From NCBI GenBank assembly GCA_002150815.3, contig NDFF03000013.1:620001-684000 (forward strand): DNA of 64,000 bases. Direction: 5' to 3'. Made by a program: the position numbers and the translations under genes. Numbering within the stretch: position 1 is the stretch's first letter; each line of letters opens with the position of its first letter. This document shows, piece by piece, positions 39,084-51,507 of the stretch. This DNA is from Grammothele lineata (lineage: Eukaryota > Basidiomycota > Agaricomycetes > Polyporales > Polyporaceae). The notes under the pieces were generated by a model. That model had not been told where the DNA came from, searched no databases, and saw only the letters and a list, made by a program, of their open reading frames with translations.

Positions 39084-41885
39084 CCTGTCTGAGTGAAAAG
39101 TGAAGAAAAAGCGAAGAGGTGCTCTTGACTTCAATGAGCTCTGGAATGCACGTGGATTCACGATGATGCGACGCTGGCACAATAGGGAAGGCGAGGCTCA
39201 TAGGAGGCGACCCGTGCATTGATATAGCTTTAGAACACAGATGCATTCATGTATATCCAATCCACGCGGAGCTCGCAAAGCCTTCGGGAACGAACCAAAT
39301 GTCGCCGTTGCCATCGATATGGGCGAGCGCGGGCTCATGGTGCAGATCACCGAGGGTAATTTGGGAATTCGGAGATGTTCAAATCCTTCTATTTGCATAA
39401 AGAGAAGCTAGGGCCGAGATCGCGCGGAGCGCATAGGGGTTCAAGGGAGCTGAAGAGAGTGAACTCCAGCACCTGACTGGGATGGTGGCGCGGGTGGAAG
39501 GGTTGTTTACCAAGCGCCAACGCCAGGATGGTGTGATCACTCGAGCCGCCGAGGGGAATACACAGTCAGCTTCCTGAACGTGCTTTCCATACAGAGCAAG
39601 CAGCTCGGGTCCTCTTACACTCATATGACGCGTTCGTCAAAGCGACGCACGCATGTTCTAGCTATCTGAATCATCTGCTTCGGAGTATTTGTCGGGTGAG
39701 GAGTCCGACGCGAGCGAGTCAGTACGGTCTGGCGGCACGAGTGCGTCGGACGAGGAGCTGCTTTAGCGTGAAGGAAGCTCCCTTAGGTAAGTCTTCTCTA
39801 AGTCAGCGAAACCAAATACCTGTGCCTCCCCTAAAGCTACATTGATGAAGGACAAACACCTGCAACCCAATGGGTCCTCTAGCCAGGCGTATCCGGGGGC
39901 CATAGCCTGTTCGCGCTGAGTCTCGCTATGATTAATTCAACTTACGCAGACTCTGCAAGCTTCTAGATATACAAATTTCGGTATGGCCGAGTGACTCGTT
40001 TTAACTCGAGTCCCAGCTACGGCTCGAGACAATATACTTAGAAGGGGCCTACCATTCATCGCTTGGTCTGGCATCTGTCAGGGTTAATTTACGTGAGTCA
40101 ACATCCAAAATGATGGGGTCAACACGCCACAAATCCGGAGCTTGGGCACCTAGCGCATCGAGAGACGCACATGGACTCGATAGCGAATGTACGGCACGAT
40201 CAGCGAGCACATACGGTCGCCGAACAGAGAAGGCGAGAATATCACTAGGATAGCGAGTAGCGTACTGGGGTGATTCTTCAAGTAGAAAGGAGATTTAAGC
40301 AAGCAGACGGACATGCATCACCAAGCAACGGAGCACCCTAGGAGGACCAGGAGTATACCGCGGCTAATACTAGAACTCGAACATATCGTAGTCACGGACT
40401 TCTCCGATTGCGCTGTGTGAGCGCTGACATCTGAAGTAGACGGGACACGATTGGGATACGACCCATTCTGGGTCGCGTGGCACCAGCGTATAACGCTGCA
40501 TGCCTGCCGAATAGGTGAAAGAGGTATAGTGTCCCTGAGAACTGCCACAACCTGTCAACCAATGGTCCCCAGGAATTGTAAAAGATGGGCCGGTTCAAGT
40601 CATCGCGAACAGAAGACCTTCATGCCCGCCGTGTATTTGCGCGAGGGCCAACGCAAAGCACCCCTGCACCGCAGATGCAAGTTGGGCGTTCTGTCAAACG
40701 GAAGTTCTTTGAAGATGAAACGTGATAGAGAATGACGGCTTGGGACAGATGAACCAGAACGAATAAGGCAGAGACCGACTCGGCATTCATAGTCAATGAC
40801 CGAAGGCAACCTTAGATACAAGCGCCCGACCTTGTACCGGGTGCAGGTGGCTATGTCCGCCACGTTGATGCCACGTGCTGCGGTCAGAGTCGCAACAAGC
40901 TTATGGGCAATACACGTCCTCAACTTACTCCCAACGTGACATCATCGCGTATTTGACTTGCTGACACTGCCTTTCATTCGCCGTATGGCTCAACTGCGTG
41001 CGGGTCGCGATCACAGTTAACCATGGTCCTGATACGACGTCGTGTCCAACGATCAGCTTGAAGTCCAATTTGCCAAGACTACTAGGACTGGCGACAAGAG
41101 CAACCTCGGGCGGATGCAATATGTAAGTATTCTCGTTGTGATCGTCGAACGATTCTTGAGCATGAACAGATCCTGAGTATCGAGGTTTTGAGTCGGAGTT
41201 TCTGGTACGTTACTCGCTACGGCCCCCATTCTGTCATTTGGGTAACACTCCGTAGCTACACATTGAAATATCTGGGGATCGTCCGGGGGCTTTAGATTTC
41301 GATTCGTGAAGATGTCACGGGGAGTACTATCATATTGCGATACAGTCCGTTGCATGGTCAATGCTGACGCTGCATCGTCATCATAGTTCTCCAGATCGCG
41401 TGGCGCCCCGCGTGGCTTCTCGATATGAAGCCCGCCGAATCCCCGCACCCTTGGCCTGGACGGCTACTGCGTTTGAATTCGCTGAGACAGCTATATAACT
41501 AGGACAGCACGTCATCACAGATTCGCGTCTCCGAGAAGCCCAGGGAGGCTGGATCACATCTATGGGCTGGATCAGGAACAGTTTGCGGCGGTCCTCTCGC
41601 AGCACCGAGGCCTGAACGTGGCTCATGTAAGCTGCTATCTCTCAAAACGCGATGCCGTTGACGGGATTATAACCGGTCCGGTAGAGGAAGTATTGACCTT
41701 TACGACAGCTCCCCACAGGAGAAGAAGGGGGTTATCAGGTGCGTGGTCCTAGCCCGATTCTTGTCGTTGACGCCACGGACGTTCATTGATGTTTATCAAT
41801 CCACGACTGGCTAATCACGGCTTCCAGGGCTGCGGTTGTTACTATCTCTCGATGATACGGCAAGCCATGTTCGAACCTCAAGCGC

Positions 41886-42173
41886 TCAGAAGTTGAGTTG
41901 AACTGGCCATGTGTCGGGTACGGTATCGGTCGAGCCGGTGAGCCCGAAGATCCACTTCCTCCCACCCCCGAGTATGGTATACCGCGCCTTGTCAAATCCG
42001 CGATATTCCCCTGGGGACGTTAAAGCAAGTCGCCGAGCGGCAAGCGGCGAGAAGTTCCTAGAAGCGAGTACCTTCGTTCCCGACGGAGTCGGAGGCATTC
42101 TTCGCGATGCCATACGCCCGTCATGAAAGCGACGCGCCGGTATCAGTGTCATTGTGCCACGTCCACTCCAACC
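41886..42173 (-). pseudogene. 3' end of an unrecognised gene with one in-frame TGA
   Basis: Two exons (42173-42072 and 42010-41886, 61-nt intron with GT...CAG) give a protein-like reading: LEWTWHNDTDTGASLS, a TGA at 42123-42121, RAYGIAKNASDSVGNEGEYR, then GFDKARYTILGGGRKWIFGL and TVPDTWPVQLNF before the stop. The frame is coherent on both sides of the TGA, which would be an Arg CGA after one C-to-T change. The splice phase and lengths fit exactly. No family is recognised. Either this is a recent pseudogene or my exon model misses a splice. Confidence 0.45.
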
Positions 42174-45100
42174 CTGATATTGGACGACGTCGTGCTCGAT
42201 CTGGCCGCGGACAGGCGAGCTCACAAGCCGCCCCGTCTGAGCCCAGTGTTACACAATGCCGAGCGTCAGAAGGAATCAGTGTTCTTCTCACGTCGGTCGG
42301 CAACTAAAGCCGACCCGTACAACCACCCGATGGCGCACAATCAGCGAGGAGGTCTAGTTGCAGGGACGACGTGAGCAGTGGACACCACATGTAAGCGCGT
42401 TGAGCGCGTGGGCCTGCACTTCACTCATTGTAACATTCACACCGCTAGATGACGCAGAGGCAATCTATCAATCAGATTCGCAGTGGCGAAGACGCTTGTA
42501 GTGGACAAAATCTTGCGCTGTTCCGTCCGCCCCACCACTCGGCGATGACAATCACAGCGGTGGATTCAAGCAGGACACACTGTCCCTGACACTAAAACTG
42601 CGTGGACGGAAGTGCCGCCTCCGGCTTGGGCGCGTGTGTCAAGATTACGTCCCAAGAGCCTTCTATCCGTCCGCGTTGAGAATGACACGACGTCCGTACG
42701 AGTCCTAATACGTGTAAATCCGGCTGGCATGAGTGAATGGTGGAACGAAGAAACCGTGGCAGCCTGGGGACGGCATAACGCCGTTTTGACCGATCAGCAG
42801 AGCATCGTGCGTGATGTAGGTGTCGCCGACTCGATGGGTATACACATTGTGGAAACAGGTGCAGTAAAACTTCCCTTGAGTAATACCGGGCTCTGAATCT
42901 GAGCGGCTGCGCATGGTTGTCACCTTGCACCGTCAATATCAGACATGATGGACGTACCTCGGGCCCAAGGAGTCCGGTCCCGGCATGCGGTGACAGGTCT
43001 TTCAGGACCGACAACACTGATATCAGAAAAAGCAGGTGCCGAGCCGAGCCAAGGACTAGGAAGAAAATCGTTTGGAGAACCTCGATCCTTGAATGGCTAC
43101 TAAATCATCAACGGGGGATAGAATGCCAGACGTAGAGTTGGGGACCTCGTGGGCAACATGTGAAGGCACGGAGCAGGGTCGTGTGGGAAGGCCGATCCAG
43201 AGGAGGCACGAGGTGAAGCTTACTAGGATATAATCACTGGTAGAATTTATTCCTCTTTGTAGGGATCCACGAGGTACATTATCTAGAAGACTGCTCACCT
43301 TGTGAGCATCCGGAAATTTGAAGGTGGGTGGAACAGTCGCCCGAGTGGCTGATCAGCTAACTTTATCCAAGGGGTTGCCACCAACGCCGACATTCATCGA
43401 CTGGCCATATGTTGACAGTAGCACCATATCCGAAGTGAGGTTCGGATGAACAGTCTGGTTTTCAGGCTGCGGTGGAGGTGGACCCGAACACAAAATTCTG
43501 TGGATGTTTGTCAGTGAATCCTCGCTTCTTGGCGACGCGCAAAAATTCTCTGCCAATGTGTGTCATAGCGTGTGGAGCTTCCTGGCACCTGCAATGCGAT
43601 GAAAATTCCGGTGGGCGCATAGCCTCGAATGTGAGGGAAGAGAGCCACCTTTATACATGGTGGCGCTACAACCGGGAACTTGGCACAGCTTAAATCCCCG
43701 GTCGGCCGCCGCGGTGACCGTACTCGGAGCTGTGCGTTGTGAGATGGGCGAAACCGGATGCCTGACCTCTCGTTGCTAGTCTTAGCTCCGTGTACGCGCT
43801 AATTTAGGGCCACGAGGCGTCAAGCCTGCTGTGGCCGCCCGCCACTATCCGGTTTGTACGATATTAACGGGATAGTCTGAGTAGCGATACCACAATAGCG
43901 GCTAGTCGTGGGAAACATATTCGTGAGCCTTGAGATGCTGGATGTTGCGAAAGTAAGAATAGACTACTTGTGGTAATCAGAGGTACGACAAGTTTATTTA
44001 GTGAAGGGGAATCAAGCCCGTACATGGTCCTCCGTGTGACTCGGCGTTACGAATGGACCAAAACTCTCGGTTGATTACCCCGAATGAAAGGCAGGAAGTT
44101 ATCGGAGGACATGCCCTAGAGACTGAGACAAACTTTCTTCCGACTGGCGGAAGAGTCAACGGGCTATTCGAGACGCGGCGACGCGATTGCCAGCGACGGC
44201 GCACAGAAGGTATGATCCGAAGTTCTTCGGCCTTCGGCCTTCGACTGTTGGCAACCGGGAGCTTTCAGACGATTTAAGTGATGGAGAAAAAGAACCGACG
44301 ACCTGTCACAGAAACCCTGTATCCTCGGCAAAAGCTGACACGTCCAGACAGCCACGACGCCATATGCAGCGGCTGTAGGTGCTCTGGGCAAAAGCTGGAG
44401 CGCTATGAGGACGTGCTGCATCTCGATATCACCGTTCGGAGGCGGTTGGCAGTGGAAGCAGGTTCCCGGCGTTGACACGGAGAGTGTGGAACCCGGTGGC
44501 CAGCATATATAGTTGATTGAGCTTGCACCGCTCCAAGCGGAAATCTGGGAGCGAGACCGAAGAATTAGGTGTTCACGACGTCTCATCAGAGTTGCATCGC
44601 GGTACAGACCATACCGCATCGCCTAGGGAGTTGGCCGTGTGTGTTCCCGACGATATGGCGCCCACCGTACGGTTTTGCGGGCCAGCACGGTCGGCGAATT
44701 TATTCGCCGCAATGTTGAGTAAATTATACGCAGATGCTGTGAAATGCAAGCAAAGATGAGACGCTTCGACCGGGATGCGCAGCTGTTATACGTGAGTGCT
44801 GGTCATGACATGTCAACCTGATGCTATACCCATCGCTAAAATGCGAATGCTCTTACCTGAGCGGGGCGTCAGGAGAAGCCAGGGGGTGGTGAGTCGTCCC
44901 AGAACAAGCATGTACAGCATCCGTGCCTGGAGAAAACGTGCTATGGACACACGACGGCATAACACGGCTACACATGCGCGTGGCCCTTGGCAGGATAGGT
45001 GCACAGCTCAAAAGAGGAGATTAGGTTGTGAGAGGAGATTGCGGTGAAGGAACTTCCTCAGCAGGTCACGCCCCCCGACCGGGGAGGACCACGTCATGAG

Positions 45101-45996
45101 TCAGTGAAGGGCGGGATACAGCAGGGATTAGAAAATCTAGTCCTGAATGCGCAGTCGAAAGTGGTGGCGGAACAGCCCTCCACTCCGCCTAAGGCGGGAT
45201 CCGAGTCGGGGTGGCAGTGTACGGGGTCCTGTCCCGTCCCTTGTGCGCTGGCGCCTTCAGCCGTGCCTCCCACTTCTCCAGCATCTGCTGCTTTCACCAG
45301 TCTGCAACATACCCGCCACCCCCAGATTTTATCCATGCTACGCCCAACGTGCCGCCTCGCGACCTGTCGCACGTCATAATTATGGTTATGGTTACTCGGG
45401 ATGGGGAAGCTTGGTGGAACTGTTGTTCCGCCAAATATCGTTGATTACGCCGGCGCGAGATCCTTTGGCATCTCATGACAAGCGGCCGCCGTCGGCCCAC
45501 TTTCGCCGTGCATGGCCTCCACCTCTCCAACGGTAAACGTCGGCAAGCTGTGGTTGCGGGCGGACGTAGTGGTATGGGTGGTGGGAGGAGTTGACGCCGC
45601 CGCCGGCAGCCGGGAACTCTTCGACCGGATATAGCGATTCGGGAGCGGTGCGTCAGTACTGCCGACTCGATGGTGACTATGCTTTCCTTACTCTCCTCTT
45701 CCTGGGCTCTGCTCTTAGCCAAACATTGGTGTGATGACCGATCCGACACAGCGAATTCCATCTTAGTAATCCTATGGACGCCCATGTACACCCACTACCT
45801 TGTATCTCCCACATTTGGATGTCGGGCCCCTCGTCATCCCGTCGTCTTGACAAGTCATCTCGACATTTACTGGGGATATGCGACGCCGCGCGAGTCGCAT
45901 GGCATCCAAACATCCATTCCGGTGTCGAGCTGAAATCGCGCCAGGAGTCCTCCATGATGAGCAATCTTCGCCGTCCTTCACTCCTCCGCCGATCAC

Positions 45997-46003
45997 ATAT
46001 AAG
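45997..46003 (+). promoter_or_regulatory. TATA-like element upstream of the Zn2Cys6 gene
   Basis: ATATAAG about 65 bp upstream of the ATG. Motif and distance fit a core promoter; no other support. Confidence 0.4.
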
Positions 46004-46067
46004 ATGTGCAGCTCGAAGGCAGGTAAGTGCACCACACCGACACTCATTCCTGCACACACAGCTCAAT

Positions 46068-48085
46068 ATGTCTTCCTCTGCTAGCTCTAGCTCTCGCCCT
46101 CTCAATAGAGGCGCAGCCTGTCTGCCATGCCGAAAGCTCAAGGCGGTATGTAACATCTGATCCCACACTCCCCCTCGTCTCTCGTCTGGCGCAACCGATA
46201 CCAACCTCGGTCCTCGACTGACACTTCTTGCCATCAGAAATGCGATGGTAACAAACCCGCCTGTGGCCGCTGCCTTGCAAACAGCCGACCCGACGACTGC
46301 GAGTATGCTACTGGAGCAGAGGTTACCCGCTCTCGTCTTCTCGAAGAGAACATTGCGCTCCTGGAAGCTCGCATCCGTGAGCTGGAGAATCCAGGAGAGG
46401 GCGCCCCTTCTGTGCATCTCCACGACCCAAGTCGTCATCGGATCGCACCCGGACCTTCCCAATCATCACTCCCTGCACAGTCTGCCGTTTTGCTCTACCC
46501 AGCGCACGCATCTCAAGCCCATGGTAACCCTTTTTAGCTCACACAGTTGACTTGAGTGTTCACACAACGTTTCGCGCTAGGAAACCTTTCTGATGTTGCA
46601 CCACAAGAGAGCCAGACGCTGTACGTTTCATGGATAATTTGGTAAAAGATTGCATTGACGATGGCACCCCCTCTTCCAACAGTATTCAGACCTTCATGAT
46701 GCATGCATCTCAACTGGGATTTTTTCTAAGCCCCGCTCGACTCCGTCGCCGCCCTCCTCCGGGCGCGGGCACCGATGCCTTCATGGCCGCCGTCTATCTC
46801 TGGGGCAGCAAGCTCTCTTTCTCATCTGCTCTCCGCTCCCGGGAGACGGTTTTCGCGGACCGCGCGACGCAGGCAGTAGTTGCAACCCAAACAGCACCTC
46901 CCGCCGCGAACGGCGTCCTTTACACCGTCCAAGCCGAGGTTCTCCTTGCCGACTATTTTTTCTCCAATGGCCGTCTTCTCGAGGGACGCTACCACACCCT
47001 CGCCGCCGTCGCGCTGGTCACGGGCAGCCAGCTGCATCAAATGGACGCTCGGTCCCTGGCCGCACTCGGCGATCTGGTTACAGCTGGCGAACGGGTGAGG
47101 GCGTTCTGGACTGTCATGGAGCTCGATAGGGCGTGGGCCACGGTGATGAATACGCCATCGTGCATCTCTTCCCATGGTCGCACTAGGATCCGCATCTCCA
47201 CGCCATGGCCGCTCTCCATGGAGGCATACGAGCAGGTCTGTTATGTTCCCCGTGCTTTTCCCACCTCGTTTTGCTCACTGGTTTCACTCCTATCTTCGTC
47301 GCACCGACAGGGTGGACTCGTGCAGCGTGGTGCGGCATACAGCATCGACGACTTCGTGCGAGGCACGGTCGACGACAGCGGCGAAGATTTCTCCGCGCTC
47401 GCCACGCGCGCCAAGGCGGGTGCGCTGTATGACCACGCCGTGTACGCCGCAAGTCAGTTTCGCATGGACATGCCTAACCGCGATGCGTTCGCGGCGCGTG
47501 CGGGTGCGCTCGACGCGCTTATCCAGCGCACCCACGGTGCCCTTGTTGGCGTACGTGGCCGTAGTCCGGACGACATGCGCGAATTGCTCGTCTCCCGCAC
47601 CTTCCTCTGCGCGGCGTCGATCCAGCTCCTAAGCGCGCTTGCAGGCGTACACCCGGCCGCGTACCAGCGCTCAATATGCGCTGCGGTCGCTGCGGGCCGT
47701 GCCCTGGACATCGTCGACACGAACCAGTACCCGCACCTTGATCCGATAATTGCGGTAAGTAGTGCGGCGAGGAGCGGGTAGTAGAGCGAGGCACAGATGC
47801 TGATGAGGTGTGCTGTGTGCCTGCAGATGTTGTGGTCGACGATCTGCCGTGCGCTCCTGGGTGAGATGAGGCGCGTGCGTCAGGGCCATGCTCCAATCTT
47901 GCAGGGTGAAGCTGGGCGCGTGGATTCATCGCTTGACAGGATCATGGCCGTCATGGGCATACTGTCTCGCACTAGTCAACTTATGGGTGAGTGCCTCTTA
48001 CAGGCTCCTGACACAACCACATTGAATGAACTTTCGCGTAGCGTCCCACCTTGTTGAGATCCAGCAGACTCGCACAGCCATCTAG
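46068..48085 (+). CDS. Zn2Cys6 (GAL4-type) fungal transcription factor
   Basis: Fungal binuclear-cluster regulator; target genes unknown. Exons 46068-46145, 46238-46523, 46581-46620, 46683-47235, 47311-47754, 47827-47986 and 48042-48085 total 1605 nt and 534 aa. The zinc cluster is C18-x2-C21-x6-C28-x6-C35-x2-C38-x8-C47, split by intron 1 between A26 and K27. A short coiled-coil-like stretch follows (RLLEENIALLEARIRELEN), as expected for dimers. The middle region has features of the fungal transcription factor domain, such as YTVQAEVLLADYFFSNGR and GRYHTLAAVALVTGSQLHQ. The end (TRTAI) is reached through a 44-nt last exon. It stands at the edge of the gene-free island. Confidence 0.92.
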
Positions 48086-48976
48086 AGCCGCTTCTAGACC
48101 TGGCCGTCTTGAATACCCATGGCAAATCACGTATAGATCTGGAGTCGTCCTGTGCACTCCCTACGTTATTGTATCCCTATGTATCGGTTAGCTGTATCCT
48201 TCGTTATTTTCTTGCTCGTAGACATATAATATCCTCGTCATGCTCTCGTTATTCTATCTCCTCACTATCCCTAGCTCTGCATGTCACTGTATACTGCTCA
48301 TTACTTCGATATACCACGACGTTGTAGATACGTATTCCTAATAGGTGCCCCATTCTGTTACTTACACCTCATTCCGTATTCCGATACATGTCTTTCCAGT
48401 TTCACTAGTCCCAAGAGCGCTCGCTTCGAATACTACCATGACGTAGTGTTACTTACACAGAACTTGAACTTGAGATTATTATTACAGCCATTTAATCCAT
48501 TTGGGGGATCCTCAAAACATGGCACCCGACGAGTTGATCAGAGTCAGTTTGACTCCTATATCTTCGGGATTCTGAGCGGGGATTTCGGCTCCGCCCAAGC
48601 GATTATAGGAGAGCGTCCCGAAGTGGCTCGGGCGCAGTGGTTCGGGGATGACATCCGAATGTTCTAGGCACGCTGCGTGCAGGGGATGACCACGCAGCTC
48701 TACTTCGCCCAGTCATGCAGTCCCTGTGTTTGTGGTGTATGTACGCGCGGTGCTGTGCTTTGGGGATGCTTATGCGCATGCTGACTGTGTTGCTGATGGC
48801 GCTGTGCATGTGGCGGGGAAGAGAACCGTTCTACAGCACCTGCCGAATGTGGACCGCCGGCGCCCACGCATCGCAGCTCGAGACTGCGAGACCGCCGAGC
48901 CCGGCGCCTCGCGTCTCCACCGTCTCCCGCTACTCTGGCGGCCACGACCCCTGCTTCAATCCACCCCGACATACGT
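48086..48976. other. Spacer, 3' flank of Zn2Cys6 gene and SNARE promoter
   Basis: About 890 bp. The left part is AT-rich and typical of a 3' UTR; the right part should be the SNARE promoter. No gene was recognised. Confidence 0.5.
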
Positions 48977-49855
48977 ATGGCTTCATCATTAGCAAGACTC
49001 ACGTCGCTCTCGACACAGACGCTGTCACTTCTCCTCGAGAGACAGCGTCTCCAAACCATCCCCCTCGGCTCCTCGTCCCTCCATACGCCCCAGATCGTCA
49101 AGAACTTGAACCAGCTGCGTGCTGGTATCCTCGAGCTCGAAGAACAGGAGGGGGCAGTGGAGGCGGCTGCACTCTTGCGTACCCAGCATGAGCGCATGCG
49201 TGGTATGCTTGGTCCGGACGCAGATACGTTAGGTGTGCAGAGGTGCGTTCTCGCGTGGACCCCGCGTGCGCGTGCACACGAGCCAACCACCTCCATTCCT
49301 CTTCCCATTGCTATTCGAATAGATGTGAGAAACGCACCCCGGAACCAGCCGTAGACATACCCCACGCGTCAACGTCATCCTCATCCCCGTCCCCGTCCCC
49401 AACACCCTTCACGCCGGCTCCGCCAACCAGGTCGTCGGAGGATACGCACTTCGCGCCGTACACAGACGACCCGGAGGCGGGCCTTTCGCACGAGGATATG
49501 CTTGTGCAGCAGCAGCAGATTATGGACAACCAAGATGTGCATCTTGACGAGCTCTCCCGTTCAATCACGCGCCAGCGAGACATCTCCCTCCAGATCAACG
49601 ACGAGCTTGACGTACACACCGGTTTGCTGGAAGGACTTGACCACGATCTCGACCGTACAGATAGCAGGCTCACTGGGGCGAGGAGAAGGCTGGACAAGGT
49701 TGCGCGCGGTGCAAGGGAGAATGGTGCGTTGTCTGTTTCGGTACCGACCCTTTGCGTGCTAACCCGTCGATCATGTCTTGTGCTTAGGCTCGACCGTTAT
49801 GATCGGCTTGTTGATATTAGTGCTCCTCATACTGATCATCGTGTTCAAGACATGA
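48977..49855 (+). CDS. Qc-SNARE, syntaxin-8/Syn8-like
   Basis: Tail-anchored SNARE for endosomal or vacuolar membrane fusion. Exons 48977-49242, 49323-49723 and 49788-49855 total 735 nt and 244 aa. The N-terminal helical region includes TLSLLLERQRLQTIPLGSSS and IVKNLNQLRAGILELEEQEG. After a Ser/Pro linker comes the SNARE motif, starting MLVQQQQIMDNQDVHLDELS, with the central Gln in RDISLQINDELDVHTGLL, and ending RLTGARRRLDKVARGARENG. The third exon encodes the membrane anchor (VMIGLLILVLLILIIVF) and ends KT. The single SNARE motif and tail anchor fit the Qc class. The yeast orthologue (Syn8 versus Tlg1) is not settled. Confidence 0.88.
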
Positions 49856-50256
49856 CCCCCACGCGTATACCCTGTCCGTGTTTACATGTTTGCTTGTACA
49901 TATAGGTGGTTCTCTTCTAATACGGCACTTTCCCCTCGAACCCGTGGGCGCCCCGGCGGGTGATGTTGTGTTTTGAACCTACGCTTCTGCGTGTGACCAC
50001 GGCAGTGGTTCTTCGCACCTACCACATGTATGGGATGTTTGACACACTAACACCGCAAGTCCAACAAAGATGTCGCACACAACCCCCAATCACCCACCAT
50101 TGAACACGCCAACGTCAGCCACTATTCGGAGACACTGTACATAGTACAACATTGAGTGAATTCTGCCACGTCCCTCGTTTGCTGCAGTGTCAAAGGGCCA
50201 TCTTCTATCATTTCTTAAGTAGATGGTCATCAAGTTTCTCTTCAGCAAGTGATGTT
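49856..50256. other. Convergent 3' region, SNARE / GNAT-Mss4
   Basis: A 400-bp spacer between two stop codons; it carries both 3' UTRs and nothing else that I could recognise. Confidence 0.6.
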
Positions 50257-51507
50257 TCAGCCGCGATACGCGACACGGTTGCTCGCGAGCCAGTACTCGC
50301 TCCCACCCTCCTCGCACCACCCAATGGGGCCCATGTCGCACTCCGCGCATGCGAGGAACTTCAATTTTCTGCCGCCAGGGCCTGTCAAAGCAGTCAAGCC
50401 AGTCCACGTAAGACATACAGCACCCGGAGAGACGAGGGCCTGGTACCACTCACCTGTCCGCTCTACTGCTTTTGAGAACCCGACATTCTCAAACAACATC
50501 GGGCTCCCACTCACGAGCCACCACGACACCTCCGCAGGCGGAGCCGGGAGCGGCCCGAGGCACGACGGCCGCTTCTCCGCGTCCTCGGGCGCGTCGAACT
50601 CGACACTCGGCCGCTCCACGAGCTCCGCGACGCCCGCCTTGAGCACGATGCTTCCGCACCCGGGGCGCGGGCACAGCAGGTCGTGCTTGCTCCGCCGCTT
50701 CTCCCCCACCTGCTCCGCGACGTCCGCGAGCCCCCCAGGGAAGGCCGCGAGGCGCTGTCCGTCCGGCCGCCCGGGGCGCGTCGCGCGCTGCAGCGCCGCC
50801 CACACGTCGTCGGGCACCGTTTGGGCCGCTTGTGCGGGGGTCGAGGCGGAGGGGGAGAGCTCCTTGCGGAGCTCGAACCATGGCTGGAGGCCGTGCGTGA
50901 CGGCGCTGCGGCCGACGAGCGTGAGCCCCGCGGCTTCGTAGAAGTTTACGAGCTCTTCGTGCGCAATGAGGCACACGCGCTCGTATTTCCTCGCGCCTTC
51001 GCCTTCTGCGGGTGCTGCAGCAGCCTCGACGCGAGCGAGGAACTCGCGGACGAGCGCGCTGCCGATGCCCCGCCGGCGGTGGGCGGTAGCGACGCACACG
51101 GAGTGTATGCAGACGGACGTGCCCTCGGGGTTGTGCGTAGTCATGGAGTCGTGTGTAAGGGATTCCTCGGTGGAGAGCGTCGCACATACGTAGCCCACGA
51201 GCTCGCGCTCGGACTCGGATTCAGAGGCGCTAGGGACGAACGCCCCCAAGAAGAGCTCGGGAGCGACCGTTTGGCGGTACCTGTTCCAGAGTTCGGTTAG
51301 ATTGTCAATGGCTAAGAAGTAGCAAGGCAAACGGTACCGGAATGTCTCAGGGCTTGCTGCTTCATCTGCGGGGTAGCCTGTAGGTCGCAAGATGAAGTTC
51401 AGATGGCAATCAAGCCCAGATCAGGCTACAAACGTACCTTCCGCTTCGATCCGGTGAGCGGCCTCCAGCTCGCTCTCCTTGACTAGATCGTAAAAGATGT
51501 CGGACAT
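50257..51507 (-). CDS. GNAT acetyltransferase fused to an Mss4/Dss4-like domain
   Basis: Two-domain protein. Exons 51507-51438, 51377-50454 and 50381-50257 total 1119 nt and 372 aa. The N-terminal half is an AANAT-like GCN5-related N-acetyltransferase: IHSVCVATAHRRRGIGSALV with acetyl-CoA-binding RRRGIG at about 124-129, then YERVCLIAHEELVNFYEAAG. The C-terminal half is an Mss4/Dss4-like zinc domain, a family that binds Rab GTPases as a chaperone or weak exchange factor. It has CPRPGCGS at about 259, SWWLVSGSPMLFENVGFSKA in the core and CAECDMGPIGW at about 343. A 72-nt intron (50382-50453) is stop-free and a multiple of three, so retention would insert 24 residues between the Mss4 core and its second Cys pair. 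The two domains share one long exon, so the fusion is not a splicing artefact. Confidence 0.88.

Larger units (their letters stand above)
39084..46067. other. Gene-free island with coding-looking relics
   Basis: Nearly 7 kb without an intact gene and visibly less GC-rich than its surroundings. On the minus strand several pieces look like the natural C-terminal ends of proteins: about 39247-39365 (...EPALAHIDGNGDIWFVPEGF..., ending WIGYT), about 40370-40515 (ending EVRDYDMFEF) and 41886-42173 (listed separately). I could not connect them to upstream exons or to a known family. I found no reverse transcriptase, transposase, integrase, LTR pair or terminal inverted repeats by eye. The right end holds the Zn2Cys6 promoter with an ATATAAG at about 45997-46003. 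Confidence 0.5.

Noticed and set aside
39084..46067. A transposon or retroelement in the island
   Set aside because: I saw no reverse transcriptase, integrase or transposase motif, no LTR pair and no terminal inverted repeats, so no mobile element is called.
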